Assembly (NCBI RefSeq): GCF_003627095.1
Contig: NZ_CP032627.1
Span: 62,001 to 126,000, forward strand
DNA length: 64,000 nt
Source of the DNA: Lactococcus allomyrinae
GTDB taxonomy: Bacteria; Bacillota; Bacilli; Lactobacillales; Streptococcaceae
Reading direction: 5' to 3'
Shown here: piece by piece, positions 47,483-58,154 of the stretch
Numbering within the stretch: position 1 is the stretch's first letter
Layout: every line of letters starts with the position of its first letter
The notes under the pieces: model-generated
The model's database searches: none
Told to the model about the DNA's origin: nothing
What the model saw: the letters and a program-made list of their open reading frames with translations, nothing else
Translations under genes and position numbers: made by a program

Positions 47483-49846
47483 ATGAAAACCGAAGTTACT
47501 GAAAACATCTTTGAACAAGCCTGGGAAGGCTTCAAAGGGACTGACTGGCGCGACAAAGCAAGCATCACTCGTTTTGTACAAGAAAACTACAAACCTTATG
47601 ATGGCGATGAAAGCTTCCTTGCTGGTCCAACAGAACGTACACTTAAAGTTAAAAAAATTATTGAAGATACAAAAGCACACTACGAAAAAGTTGGTTTCCC
47701 ATTTGATACTGACCGTGTGACTTCTATTGACAAAATCCCTGCTGGATATGTTGATGCTAACGATAAAGAGCTTGAATTAATTTATGGTATGCAAAACAGC
47801 GAACTTTTCCGTTTGAACTTCATGCCTAAAGGTGGTCTTCGTGTTGCTGAAAAAATCTTGACTGAACATGGTCTTAGTATTGATCCTGATTTGCATGATG
47901 TATTGTCGCAAACAATGACTTCTGTAAATGATGGTATCTTCCGCGCTTACACTTCAGCTATCCGTAAAGCACGTCATGCTCACACTGTTACAGGTTTGCC
48001 AGATGCTTACTCTCGTGGTCGTATCATTGGGGTTTATGCTCGTCTTGCTTTGTACGGTGCAGACTACTTGATGAAAGAAAAAGCTAAAGAATGGGATGCA
48101 ATTACTGAAATTAACGACGACAATATCCGTCTTAAAGAAGAAATCAATATGCAATACCAAGCATTGCAACAAGTTGTAAACTTTGGTGCTCTTTATGGAC
48201 TTGATGTTTCACGACCTGCAATGAACGTGAAAGAAGCTATCCAATGGGTTAACATTGCATATATGGCTGTATGTCGTGTAATTAATGGTGCTGCAACTTC
48301 ACTTGGACGTGTGCCAATTGTACTTGACATCTTCGCTGAACGTGACCTTGCTCGCGGAACATTCACAGAAGAAGAAATTCAAGAATTTACAGACGATTTC
48401 GTACTGAAACTTCGTACAATGAAATTTGCTCGTGCTGCTGCTTATGATGAACTTTACTCTGGTGACCCAACATTCATCACAACATCTATGGCTGGTATGG
48501 GTAACGACGGACGTCACCGTGTAACTAAAATGGACTACCGTTTCCTCAACACACTTGATACAATCGGTAACGCTCCAGAACCAAACTTGACTGTTCTTTG
48601 GGATTCTAAACTCCCTTACTCATTCAAACGTTACGCAATGTCTATGAGCCACAAACACTCATCTATCCAATATGAAGGTGTTGAAACAATGGCTAAAGAC
48701 GGTTACGGTGAGATGTCTTGTATCTCTTGTTGTGTTTCTCCACTTGATCCAGAAAATGAAGAAGGACGTCACAACCTCCAATACTTTGGTGCACGTGTAA
48801 ATGTCTTGAAAGCAATGTTAACTGGTCTTAATGGTGGTTATGATGATGTGCATAAAGACTATAAAGTGTTTGATATTGAACCTGTTCGTGACGAAATTCT
48901 TGACTACGATACAGTTATGGCAAACTTTGACAAGTCACTCAACTGGTTGACTGATACTTATGTTGATGCCATGAATATCATCCACTACATGACTGATAAA
49001 TACAACTATGAAGCAGTTCAAATGGCTTTCTTGCCAACTAAAGTTCGTGCTAACATGGGATTTGGTATCTGCGGTTTTGCAAATACTGTTGATTCACTTT
49101 CAGCAATCAAATATGCAAAAGTTAAAACAATCCGTGACGAAAATGGCTACATCTATGACTATGAAGTAGAAGGTGATTTCCCACGTTATGGTGAAGATGA
49201 TGACCGTGCTGATGATATCGCTAAGCTTGTGATGAAGATGTACCATGAAAAATTGGCTTCACACAAACTTTACAAAGATGCTGAAGCAACTGTTTCACTT
49301 TTGACAATCACATCTAATGTTGCTTACTCTAAGCAAACAGGTAACTCACCAGTTCATAAAGGTGTATTCCTCAATGAAGATGGTACAGTGAACAAATCTA
49401 AACTTGAATTCTTCTCACCAGGTGCTAACCCATCTAACAAAGCTAAAGGTGGATGGTTGCAAAACCTCCGTTCATTGGCTAAATTGGAATTCAAAGACGC
49501 TAATGATGGTATCTCATTGACAACTCAAGTTTCTCCACGTGCACTTGGTAAGACTCGTGACGAACAAGTGGATAACTTGGTTCAAATCCTTGACGGATAC
49601 TTTACTCCAGGTGCTTTGATTGGTGGTACTGAATTTGCTGGTCAACACGTTAACTTGAATGTTATGGATCTCAAAGATGTTTATGACAAGATTATGAATG
49701 GTGAAGATGTTATCGTTCGTATCTCTGGTTACTGTGTCAATACTAAATACCTCACACCTGAACAAAAACAAGAATTGACTGAACGTGTCTTCCACGAAGT
49801 CCTCTCACAAGATGACAACGAAGTAATGCACACAACTAATATCTAA
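47483..49846 (+). CDS. pfl: Pyruvate formate-lyase
   Basis: PFL cleaves pyruvate to acetyl-CoA and formate during anaerobic mixed-acid fermentation. The 787 residues are full length. The catalytic cysteine pair is visible in [15 protein letters not shown] (about 412-426) and the glycyl-radical motif in [28 protein letters not shown] near the C-terminus. It needs the radical-SAM activase PflA, which is not in this window. ATG 47483 follows AAAGGAGA; codon use is strongly biased as in eno. A CTGTCAG-type terminator follows. Confidence 0.98.
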   Translation: MKTEVTENIFEQAWEGFKGTDWRDKASITRFVQENYKPYDGDESFLAGPTERTLKVKKIIEDTKAHYEKVGFPFDTDRVTSIDKIPAGYVDANDKELELIYGMQNSELFRLNFMPKGGLRVAEKILTEHGLSIDPDLHDVLSQTMTSVNDGIFRAYTSAIRKARHAHTVTGLPDAYSRGRIIGVYARLALYGADYLMKEKAKEWDAITEINDDNIRLKEEINMQYQALQQVVNFGALYGLDVSRPAMNVKEAIQWVNIAYMAVCRVINGAATSLGRVPIVLDIFAERDLARGTFTEEEIQEFTDDFVLKLRTMKFARAAAYDELYSGDPTFITTSMAGMGNDGRHRVTKMDYRFLNTLDTIGNAPEPNLTVLWDSKLPYSFKRYAMSMSHKHSSIQYEGVETMAKDGYGEMSCISCCVSPLDPENEEGRHNLQYFGARVNVLKAMLTGLNGGYDDVHKDYKVFDIEPVRDEILDYDTVMANFDKSLNWLTDTYVDAMNIIHYMTDKYNYEAVQMAFLPTKVRANMGFGICGFANTVDSLSAIKYAKVKTIRDENGYIYDYEVEGDFPRYGEDDDRADDIAKLVMKMYHEKLASHKLYKDAEATVSLLTITSNVAYSKQTGNSPVHKGVFLNEDGTVNKSKLEFFSPGANPSNKAKGGWLQNLRSLAKLEFKDANDGISLTTQVSPRALGKTRDEQVDNLVQILDGYFTPGALIGGTEFAGQHVNLNVMDLKDVYDKIMNGEDVIVRISGYCVNTKYLTPEQKQELTERVFHEVLSQDDNEVMHTTNI

Positions 49847-49866
49847 TTCTTGAATTGATAATGATA

Positions 49867-49898
49867 ATTAAACTCTGTCAGCACTGACAGAGTTTTTT
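49867..49898 (+). terminator. pfl terminator (CTGTCAG type)
   Basis: AAACTCTGTCAG-ca-CTGACAGAGTTTTTTAG; a further CTGTCAG...TTGACAAG lies just downstream. Confidence 0.92.
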
Positions 49899-50024
49899 AG
49901 TTTCTGTCAGTGTTGACAAGAAGGCGGGTTAATAGTATAGATTATTTGAGTTGTGGTGAAAAGAGAAATATTAATAAAAATAGCTAATAAACTATGAGTT
50001 TTAGTTTCGAAAATAGAAATTTTA

Positions 50025-50033
50025 TGCTAAAAT
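50025..50033 (+). promoter_or_regulatory. Extended -10 placed for leaderless coaE mRNA
   Basis: TGCTAAAAT ends exactly 6 nt before the second of two adjacent ATG codons (50040). Confidence 0.6.
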
Positions 50034-50039
50034 AAGATG

Positions 50040-50651
50040 ATGAAAAAAGTAATTGGATTGACTGGTGGAATTGCGAGTGGAAAATCAACGGTGGTTGATT
50101 TTTTGGTTTCTCGAGGCTTTCAAGTCATTGATGCTGATAAAGTTGTTCGTGAATTACAAAAGCCTGATGGAAAACTTTATCAGGCCATTTTGACGGAATT
50201 TGGTGCTGAATTTTTTGATGAAAATCGTCAGTTGAATCGTGAAAAATTAGGACGTTTGATTTTTGCTGATAGAGTCCAACGTGAAAAATTGTCAGCACTT
50301 CAGGATAAAATTATTCGTGAGGAACTGTATTATAAGCGAGATGAGCTTCTGTCAGTACTGACAGAGCATTCAATTATCTTTATGGATATCCCGTTATTGA
50401 TTGAATATAATTATACTGGATTTGATGAAATCTGGCTTGTTATAGTACCTGAAAGCGTACAGTTGAAGCGTTTGATGGCACGCAATCATTTGTCAGAAAA
50501 AGAGGCAAGAAGTCGTATTTCAACACAAATGTCAATGACAGAAAAGCAGAAATTTGCTGACAGAGTTTTTGATAATAGTGGAACAATCGAGCAGTTACAA
50601 AGTCAAGTGCAGCAAGCTCTTGAAGATTTGTGTCCTACTGATCACTCTTAA
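50040..50651 (+). CDS. coaE: Dephospho-CoA kinase
   Basis: CoaE phosphorylates dephospho-CoA in the last step of CoA synthesis. The 203 residues show the P-loop GLTGGIASGKST (about 5-16), VIDADKVVRELQ, MDIPLLIEYN and the LID region. Two adjacent ATGs (50037, 50040) are possible; the second lies exactly 6 nt from an extended -10 with no SD, so a leaderless message is predicted. A CTGTCAGTACTGACAG palindrome lies within the gene at 50348-50363, coding Leu-Ser-Val-Leu-Thr. Confidence 0.95.
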   Translation: MKKVIGLTGGIASGKSTVVDFLVSRGFQVIDADKVVRELQKPDGKLYQAILTEFGAEFFDENRQLNREKLGRLIFADRVQREKLSALQDKIIREELYYKRDELLSVLTEHSIIFMDIPLLIEYNYTGFDEIWLVIVPESVQLKRLMARNHLSEKEARSRISTQMSMTEKQKFADRVFDNSGTIEQLQSQVQQALEDLCPTDHS

Positions 50652-50837
50652 AAGTGAGTCATAATGTCTTGTAATAAAGAGTGAAGAAAGTTAGCGGTCG
50701 CTCATTGTAAAAAATCAAGAGATTAATGTCAGAGGTATGGGCAGCTAGCCATACTATAAATGCGGGACTGGCATATTTCGCTTTTTCTTTCGGTCAGTGA
50801 TTTGAGATAAAAGAGTGTTAAATTAAAAAAGATTGAG
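50652..50837. repeat. Short repeat remnant before the MFS gene
   Basis: GTCGCTCATTGTAAAAAATCAAGAGATTAATGTC resembles the repeat junction near 15.55 and 33.07 kb. No gene is seen. Confidence 0.4.
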
Positions 50838-52064
50838 GTGAGTTTAACGAAAACTGTTAATTGGAAAAGAAATTTATTTATTACGTGGATTGGTTGTTTT
50901 ATCGTCGGTTCGTCATTTTCACTTGTGATGCCATTTCTTCCTTTGTATATCCAAGGGCTTGGCGTTAGAGGTGGAAATGTTGAACTTTACTCTGGTTTGG
51001 CCTTTTCATTGACGGCTTTGGCATCAGGACTTGTTGCACCTGTTTGGGGGCGTTTGGCTGATGAACACGGTCGTAAGCCGATGATGGTTCGTGCATCAAT
51101 TGCAATGACAATTTGTATGAGTGGGATTGCCTTTGTTGATCATTTTGGAGGAGTCTGGGCTTTGCTTGCTCTACGTTTGTTAATGGGATTTTTCTCAGGC
51201 TATATCCCAAATTCGACAGCGATGATTGCCTCACAAGCTCCAAAGGAAAAATCAGGGTATGCGCTTGGTACTCTGGCAACAGCGATGGTTTCTGGGACTT
51301 TAATCGGTCCATCATTAGGTGGTTTGATGGCACAATGGTTTGGAATGGCAAATGTATTTTTAATTGTTGGGGTTTTGTTGGCTTTAGCGACGTTACTTAC
51401 AATCTTTTTTGTTCATGAGAATTTTGAGCCGATTCCCAAAGGGAAAATGCTTTCTAGTAAAGAAATTATTGCGCGTGTAAGCAATAAACAAATACTGTTT
51501 GGTTTACTTGTTACAACATTTATTATTCAGATTACTTCTCAGTCTATTGAGCCTTTTGTGACACTCTACATCAAAACTTTGACAACAAATACAACAAACT
51601 TGATGTTTATTTCAGGTTTGATTGTATCTGCGGTAGGTCTATCCGCAATGCTGTCATCAAGCTTTTTGGGACGTATCGGAGATAAGTACGGTTCGCACCG
51701 TCTGATTTTGATTGGTTTAGTCTTTACATTTGTGATTTATTTGCCGATGGCAATGGTTAATAGTCCATTGCAATTGGGGATTTTGAGATTTTTACTTGGT
51801 TTTGGTACAGGTGCATTGATGCCTTCGGTCAATTCACTGCTCTCTAAAATTACGCCTAAAGAAGGAGTAAGTCGTATTTTTGCTTACGCGCAAATGTGCT
51901 CAAATCTTGGAATGGTGACAGGTCCTTTGGTTGGTTCAGCAATTGCGGGATACATTAGTTACCGTGCAGCAATCGTTGGAACAAGTCTTTTTGTTGTCGT
52001 CAATATCGTCTGGTCATTCATCAATTTCCGGAAATATTTACATAAACGGAGCATCATGGAATGA
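50838..52064 (+). CDS. MFS multidrug exporter, PmrA-like (12 TM)
   Basis: This is a plasma-membrane drug:H+ antiporter of the DHA1 group. The 408 residues form about 12 helices, with GFSYPLY-like VMPFLPLYI in TM1, the motif A loop [20 protein letters not shown] between TM2 and TM3, and [14 protein letters not shown] as the motif C antiporter signature. GTG 50838 is the likely start, though the SD-like GAGG touches it, so the start is uncertain. Its stop overlaps rpmG (ATGA), indicating coupling. Drug specificity cannot be told. Confidence 0.88.
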   Translation: MSLTKTVNWKRNLFITWIGCFIVGSSFSLVMPFLPLYIQGLGVRGGNVELYSGLAFSLTALASGLVAPVWGRLADEHGRKPMMVRASIAMTICMSGIAFVDHFGGVWALLALRLLMGFFSGYIPNSTAMIASQAPKEKSGYALGTLATAMVSGTLIGPSLGGLMAQWFGMANVFLIVGVLLALATLLTIFFVHENFEPIPKGKMLSSKEIIARVSNKQILFGLLVTTFIIQITSQSIEPFVTLYIKTLTTNTTNLMFISGLIVSAVGLSAMLSSSFLGRIGDKYGSHRLILIGLVFTFVIYLPMAMVNSPLQLGILRFLLGFGTGALMPSVNSLLSKITPKEGVSRIFAYAQMCSNLGMVTGPLVGSAIAGYISYRAAIVGTSLFVVVNIVWSFINFRKYLHKRSIME

Positions 52065-52207
52065 GGATAAAAATTACACTTCGCTGCACTTCTTGTGGCA
52101 ATAAAAATTATATTAGTAGTAAAAATAAAGCAACTCACCCAGAGAAAGTTGAGACAATGAAATTTTGTCCAAAAGAACGCATTGTCACTCTGCATCGGGA
52201 GGAATAA
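52061..52207 (+). CDS. rpmG: Ribosomal protein L33
   Basis: This 48-residue 50S subunit protein matches L33: [23 protein letters not shown] then [23 protein letters not shown]. The zinc-ribbon form needs two CxxC pairs; here the first (CTSC) is intact but the second is only FCPKE, leaving three of four cysteines. It therefore looks like an intermediate between zinc-binding and zinc-free paralogues. ATG 52061 overlaps the MFS stop by 4 nt. Identification is confident despite the short length. Confidence 0.9.
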   Translation: MRIKITLRCTSCGNKNYISSKNKATHPEKVETMKFCPKERIVTLHREE

Positions 52208-52559
52208 AATCATTGACAGTTTTTTATCAGTGATTTTTTTATATTATCAGTAATCAAAAAAATAAATATACGGAAATAGAAGAAAAGAATTTCAAATTTG
52301 AAGAAATCACGGTCATTTTTCAAAAAATATACGCAAAAAATGATATAATGAATAAGATAAATTGAAGCACTATTTGTAATCTTATTGATTAAAATGAACA
52401 GAAGTATAAAAATTGTCCGAACTAGCCATTACCAGTGAAGTGATCACTTTGGAGTAAGAGGAGTAGCAGAGGAAGTAAGTCCATAAGTTTATAAATAGCA
52501 AAGCTCCCAGCGACGATATGAATATTTAATAGCTGCGGCATAACGATTATAGAGTATTT
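52208..52559. other. Gap after rpmG
   Basis: No gene is seen. TTGACAGTTTTTTATCAGTGATTTTTTTATATTATCAG lies at the start (about 52212), a possible hairpin with T-tract that would end the transcript. A sigma-A-like TATAAT occurs at about 52344. Confidence 0.4.
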
Positions 52560-52866
52560 TTAACTTAGCAAGTGCGTGCTAATCCCTCCTCTTAGGCGAG
52601 GAGGAGGCAACACTATCTCTGCTTTGCCATGTATGCTGTCCATTCGCTCTAAAGCGAAATGGCAAGCTCTGTTTTCGTTCTACTGTCCTAGAGTCTCGGT
52701 GCTTTAGCGCTTAGATAGACCACTTCGCCTTGCGACTTTAGTCTCTTAGAGCGAATGGATAACGAAGCTTCGCTACGGGTGTGACCTCATATCTTTGATG
52801 TGAGGTTGTACCCTAACATTGGTGGGAGAAAAGAATCCCCACCAATGAAGTAATCACTTCAAACCA
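52560..52866 (-). repeat. Hairpin mosaic element, inverted and expanded copy (before ftsW)
   Basis: Read on the minus strand it follows the order of the 31.1-kb element: GTGATTACTTC, hairpin CATTGGTGGG/CCCACCAATG, TAGAACGAAAACAGAGCTT, then GTTGCCTCCTC/GAGGAGG hairpin and TTAGCACGCACTTGCTAAG. Two extra blocks are inserted, one containing GTACAACCTCACATC...GATATGAGGTCAC and another with the GCGAATGGACAGC module. Confidence 0.8.
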
Positions 52867-52898
52867 AATTATAGTATATAAATGAGATGAAATAAAAA

Positions 52899-54137
52899 AT
52901 GAGAGACGGACTGAAAAAAACAAACTTTTTGAATTACTCCATCTTAATCCCTTATTTGATGTTATCTGCCATAGGGATTGTCATGGTTTTCTCGGCGACG
53001 GTACCTTACCAACTGGCACGAGGACTTTCTCCTTACAGGCTAGTTATTACACAAGCAGCATTCATGATGTTGAGTTTCGTAGCAATTGCGGTCATTTACC
53101 GAATGAAATTAAAAGCACTCAAGAGTCAAAGAATGCTGGGATTTATTATGGTAATGCTGATTTTGGCAATGATTTATGCTCGGGTAGGTCCTGGGACAAC
53201 AGCTAATGGTGCACATGGTTGGATTCCTATTCCAGGAGTTGGAACAATTCAACCTGCGGAATACGCTAAAGTATTTGTCATCTGGTATCTTGCTTCAGTG
53301 TTCTCTGAAAAGCAGGAGGCTATACAGAGAAAAGACATTCAAGAGGTTTTTAAAGGAAAAGGACTCTTCCAAAAACTTTTTGGAGGTTGGCGTCTCCCAG
53401 TTGTGATTTTACTCGCACTGGATTTAATCATGCCAGATATGGGTAATGCCATTATTCTCGCAGCTCTAGCTCTTATCATGGTGGGAGCAAGTGGAATTTC
53501 TTGGCGTTGGTTTAATGGTTATGGAAAAATTGTCCTCACTGTTGCGATAGCTTTTCTTGGAATGCTCTTTGTTACAGGGGGAAATATTATTCCATCATTT
53601 TTAAAAATTTCTTACATCAATGCCCGTTTTGAAGCCTTTGTTAATCCGTTTACGGACTTGGCAAATTCGGGACATCAGTTAGCAAACTCCTATTATGCAA
53701 TCGTCAATGGAGGTTGGCTTGGACGTGGTTTAGGAAATTCCATTGAGAAAAATGGTTATCTTCCAGAAGCACATACAGACTTTATCTTCCCGATTGTTGT
53801 GGAAGAATTAGGAGTAATAGGTGGCATTATTGTGCTAAGCATCCTATTTTTCCTGATTGTCCGTATCCTCCTAGTAGGTATTCGTGCTCGAAGTTCCTTT
53901 AATGCTTTAATGGCAATTGGAGTAAGTTCCATGTTGCTTATCCAAGTATTCGTTAACGTTGGTGGGGCAGTCGGATTAATTCCAGAAACAGGTGTAACTT
54001 TCCCATTTCTATCTCAGGGTGGTTCATCATTCCTTGTCTTATCATTAGGAATTGCTTTTGCACTTAATATTTCAGCAGATGAAAAACGACAAGAAGTTTC
54101 CGAACTTTCGAATCAATACAGTTCTGCGAATATTTAA
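52899..54137 (+). CDS. ftsW: Cell-division glycosyltransferase FtsW
   Basis: FtsW is the SEDS-family peptidoglycan polymerase of the septum. The 412 residues have about ten transmembrane helices and the SEDS motifs VMVFSATVPYQLA, HGWIPIPGVGTIQPAEYAKVFVIWYLA (with the lipid-binding and catalytic region), GGWLGRGLGNSIEKNGYLPEAHTDFIFPIVVEELG and FPFLSQGGSSFLVLSLGIAFALNIS. ATG 52899 lacks a good SD; a TATATA -10 about 20 bp upstream gives a very short leader. It precedes pycA, as in L. lactis. Confidence 0.95.
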   Translation: MRDGLKKTNFLNYSILIPYLMLSAIGIVMVFSATVPYQLARGLSPYRLVITQAAFMMLSFVAIAVIYRMKLKALKSQRMLGFIMVMLILAMIYARVGPGTTANGAHGWIPIPGVGTIQPAEYAKVFVIWYLASVFSEKQEAIQRKDIQEVFKGKGLFQKLFGGWRLPVVILLALDLIMPDMGNAIILAALALIMVGASGISWRWFNGYGKIVLTVAIAFLGMLFVTGGNIIPSFLKISYINARFEAFVNPFTDLANSGHQLANSYYAIVNGGWLGRGLGNSIEKNGYLPEAHTDFIFPIVVEELGVIGGIIVLSILFFLIVRILLVGIRARSSFNALMAIGVSSMLLIQVFVNVGGAVGLIPETGVTFPFLSQGGSSFLVLSLGIAFALNISADEKRQEVSELSNQYSSANI

Positions 54138-54158
54138 TATCAAAAAATGTAAAAAAAT

Positions 54159-54212
54159 AACTCTGTCAGTACTGATGGAAAACTCTATGTTTTCGTCAGT
54201 ACTGACAGAGTT
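54159..54212 (+). terminator. ftsW hairpin made from two CTGTCAG palindromes
   Basis: AACTCTGTCAGTACTGA / TCAGTACTGACAGAGTT is a 17-bp perfect stem with an inner GGAAAAC/GTTTTC stem; the tail is A-rich rather than T-rich. Confidence 0.8.
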
Positions 54213-54239
54213 AAAAAATAAAAAATTTGACAGAAAATT

Positions 54240-54610
54240 GCCAAATTAATATTAGTCGTGTTCAGAAACTCTATTTTTTCTTTGAATTACATTTTTGCAC
54301 TTGACGTATTCGTCAGGTAAATGAACGCAAAGTTACCATAAAGTCAGTTATTTTACCGACTAGACTTCTTGGACAAGACCATTTTGCCTTGTGACTTTAT
54401 AGGATACTCGTTTGCGCTAAAGTAGTAACAGATATGCTAATTGTTTCATCTATCTAGTCGTTTAGAGAAAATGGATAACGTAGCGAAGCGGAAGTGTGGT
54501 TACATATTGTAGATGTCAAGTAGGCTGTTGTAACTTTAGCCGCAATATAGGTTTAGTTCGTCTACAAAAATAAAGCGAGTTTCTGAACAACCTTAACAAA
54601 TGGAGATTGT
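54240..54610. repeat. Mosaic repeat between ftsW and pycA
   Basis: It contains TTGCCTTGTGACTTTATAGGATA, GCGCTAAAGTAGTAACAGATATGCTA (related to 14.6 and 15.7 kb) and GGATAACGTAGCGAAGCGGAAG (about 54473-54494). No gene is seen. Confidence 0.65.
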
Positions 54611-57600
54611 ATGAAAAAATTGCTAGTTGCCAATCGTGGCGAAATTGCTATTCGTGTTTTCCGAGCTTGTAATGAGCTTGGTTTATCAACAGTTGCTGTT
54701 TATGCAAAAGAAGACGAATATTCAGTGCATCGTTTCAAAGCAGACGAATCTTACATTATCGGTCAAGGGAAAAAACCAATTGATGCTTATCTTGATATAG
54801 ATGACATTATTCGTGTTGCTCTTGATTGTGGGGCAGATGCCATCCATCCAGGTTATGGTTTGTTGTCTGAAAACCTTGAGTTTGCGACAAAAGTTCGCGC
54901 GGCAGGTCTTGTTTTCGTTGGTCCAGAACTTCATCATTTGGATATTTTTGGCGATAAAATTAAAGCTAAAACTGCGGCAGATGAAGCAAAAGTTCCGGGA
55001 ATCCCAGGAACGCATGGTGCGGTTGATATTGATGGCGCTCTTGCTTTTTCCAAAGAGTATGGCTATCCTGTGATGATTAAAGCTGCACTTGGCGGTGGAG
55101 GTCGCGGGATGCGTGTGGCTCGCAACGACGATGAAATGCGCGATGGATATGCTAGAGCAAAGTCTGAGGCTATTGGTGCGTTTGGTTCAGGTGAAATCTA
55201 TGTTGAAAAATACATCGAAAATCCGAAACACATTGAAGTTCAAATCTTAGGTGATAGCCACGGAAACATTGTGCACCTCTATGAGAGAGACTGCTCTGTG
55301 CAACGCCGTAATCAAAAAGTAATTGAAATTGCACCAGCGGTGGGCTTGCCAGAAGATTTTCGTAAAGAAATCTGTGAAGCAGCGGTTAAACTTTGTAAAA
55401 ATGTAGGTTATGTAAATGCAGGAACCGTTGAATTTCTTGTTAAAGATAATCAGTTTTATTTTATCGAGGTTAATCCGCGTGTTCAAGTGGAACATACAAT
55501 TACAGAACTTGTGACAGGAGTTGATATTGTTCAAGCTCAAATCTTGATTGCTCAAGGTAAGTCTCTGCATGAAGAAATTGGAATTCCAGCCCAAGATGAG
55601 ATTCCTCTTTTAGGCTCTGCGATTCAGTGTCGTATTACGACAGAAAATCCTGAAAATAACTTCTTACCTGATACGGGTAAGATTGATACTTATCGTTCAC
55701 CAGCAGGTTATGGGGTTCGCTTGGATGGTAACGCTTATGCTGGTTATGAGGTTACCCCTCATTTTGATAGTTTGTTAGTCAAGGTTTGTACTTTCTCAAA
55801 AGATTTTAAAGATACTGTTCGGAAGATGGAGCGTGTATTACATGAATTCCGTATTCGTGGAGTAAAAACAAACATTCCTTTTCTAATCAATGTCATTGAT
55901 AATGAGAATTTCAGAAGTGGTCAGGCAACAACAACTTTTATTGATAACACTCCAAGTTTGTTCATTTTCCCTCGTTTGCGTAATCGTGGTACAAAGACTC
56001 TACATTATCTTTCAACCATTACAGTAAACGGTTTTCCTGGTATTGAAAAAACAGACAAGCGTCATTACGATGAACCACGTCAGCCTCAATTAGTCATTGA
56101 GAAAAAGAGAACAGCAAAAAATATTTTGGATGAGCAAGGTGCGGATGCTGTCGTTGATTTTGTCAAAAATACAAAAGAAGTATTGTTGACTGACACAACT
56201 TTCCGTGATGCCCATCAGTCGCTTCTTGCAACACGTCTGCGTTTGCAGGATATGAAGGGAATTGCAGAAGCAGTAGACCAAGGTCTTCCTGAACTTTTCT
56301 CAGCAGAGATGTGGGGAGGAGCGACTTTTGATGTTGCTTACCGCTTCCTCAATGAAAGTCCGTGGTATCGTTTGCGTAAACTTCGTAAACTTATGCCCAA
56401 TACCATGTTCCAAATGCTTTTCCGCGGTTCAAATGCAGTGGGTTATCAAAATTATCCTGATAATGTCATTGAAGAATTTATTCGTGTTGCAGCGCGTGAA
56501 GGAATTGATGTTTTCCGTATCTTTGATTCGCTTAACTGGCTACCACAAATGGAGAAATCTATTCAAGCTGTTCGTGATGCAGGGAAAATTGCAGAAGCAA
56601 CGATTTGTTACACAGGAGATATTCTTGACCCTTCACGTCCAAAATATAATCTCAAATATTATAAAGATTTGGCAAAAGAGATGGAAGCAACAGGCGCACA
56701 TTTGCTTGCAATCAAAGATATGGCTGGTGTACTAAAACCTCAAGCTGCTTATCGACTCATTTCTGAGCTTAAAGATACTGTGGATTTGCCGATTCATTTA
56801 CATACACATGATACGTCAGGAAACGGGATTATTACTTACTCTGGGGCGACTCAAGCGGGTGTTGATATTATTGATGTGGCAACGGCAAGTCTTGCTGGGG
56901 GTACATCTCAACCATCCATGCAATCTATTTATTATGCACTCGAACATGGACCACGTCATGCAGCGATTAATGTGAAAAATGCTGAACAAATTGACCATTA
57001 TTGGGAAGATGTGCGCAAATATTATGCACCATTTGAAGCAGGAATTACAAGTCCTCAAACAGAAGTTTATATGCATGAAATGCCTGGTGGTCAATACACG
57101 AACTTGAAATCTCAAGCTGCTGCCGTAGGATTAGGGCATAAGTTTGATGAGATTAAAGAAATGTATCGTACAGTTAATATGATGTTTGGTGATATTATCA
57201 AAGTAACACCAAGCTCAAAGGTTGTTGGCGATATGGCGTTATTTATGGTGCAAAATGAATTGACAGAGCAAGATGTCTACGAAAAAGGAAGTAGCCTGAA
57301 TTTCCCTGAATCAGTTGTTTCATTTTTCCGAGGGGATCTTGGGCAACCAGAGGGGGATTCCCTGAGAAATTACAAAAAATTATTGTTAAAGATAAGTCTG
57401 TCATTACTGACAGACCAGGCTTGCACGCTGACAAAGTTGATTTGGAGGCTGTCAGCAAAGAATTAGCTGAAAAAATTGGTTATACACCTGCAGACCATGA
57501 AATTATCAGTTATTTGATGTATCCTCAAGTCTTTCTTGAGTATCAAAAAATGCAAAATGAGTTTGGTGCTGTGACTCTTCTTGATACACCGACATTCCTT

Positions 57601-58020
57601 CATGGTATGCGACTTAATGAAAAAATAGAAGTCCAAATCGAAAAAGGAAAAACGTTGAGTATTCGTCTTGACGAGATTGGGGAGCCGGACCTTGCAGGAA
57701 ATCGTGTCTTGTTCTTTAACTTAAACGGACAACGCCGAGAAGTTGTAATCAACGATCAGTCTGTTCAGACACAGGTTGTTGCGAAACGTAAAGCTGAAAC
57801 TGGAAATCCTCACCAAATCGGTGCAACAATGCCAGGTTCAGTTCTTGAAGTTTTAGTCAAATCAGGTGATAAAGTTAAAAAAGGCCAAGCGCTGATGGTC
57901 ACTGAAGCGATGAAAATGGAAACGACAATTGAGGCACCTTTTGATGGCGAAATTGTAGATATTCATGTTTTAAAAGGGGAAGCAATTCAAACACAAGATT
58001 TACTTATTGAAATTGATTAA
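54611..58020 (+). pseudogene. pycA: Pyruvate carboxylase with a -1 frameshift
   Basis: Biotin-dependent PycA makes oxaloacetate from pyruvate and bicarbonate. About 1136 residues are encoded across two frames. Order: biotin carboxylase (about 1-450, KKLLVANRGEIAIRVFRAC, ATP loop KAALGGGGRGMRVA), carboxyltransferase (about 530-830, DTTFRDAHQSLLATRLR, AEMWGGATFDVAYRF), and a biotinyl domain ending MVTEAMKMETTIEAPFDGEIV. The frame breaks at 57352-57356, where GAGGGGGATTCCC should be GAGGGGGGATTCCC (Glu-Gly-Gly-Phe-Pro): one G lost from a run. The downstream frame (from about 57357) is intact. ATG 54611 follows TGGAGA. If real, biotin attachment would be lost. Confidence 0.93.
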
Positions 58021-58033
58021 TTACCTTTTTGAA

Positions 58034-58063
58034 AACCTGTCAGTATACTGACAGGTTTTTTGT
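58034..58063 (+). terminator. pycA terminator (CTGTCAG type)
   Basis: AAAACCTGTCAGTATACTGACAGGTTTTTTG, a strong symmetrical stem. Confidence 0.93.
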
Positions 58064-58154
58064 TGTTTCCAAAAAAATACGGTTATTTAATTTTCAGAAA
58101 ATATATAATTTTCTTAATAAATAGTGTATAATAATTAAATAGATGGAGGTATTT

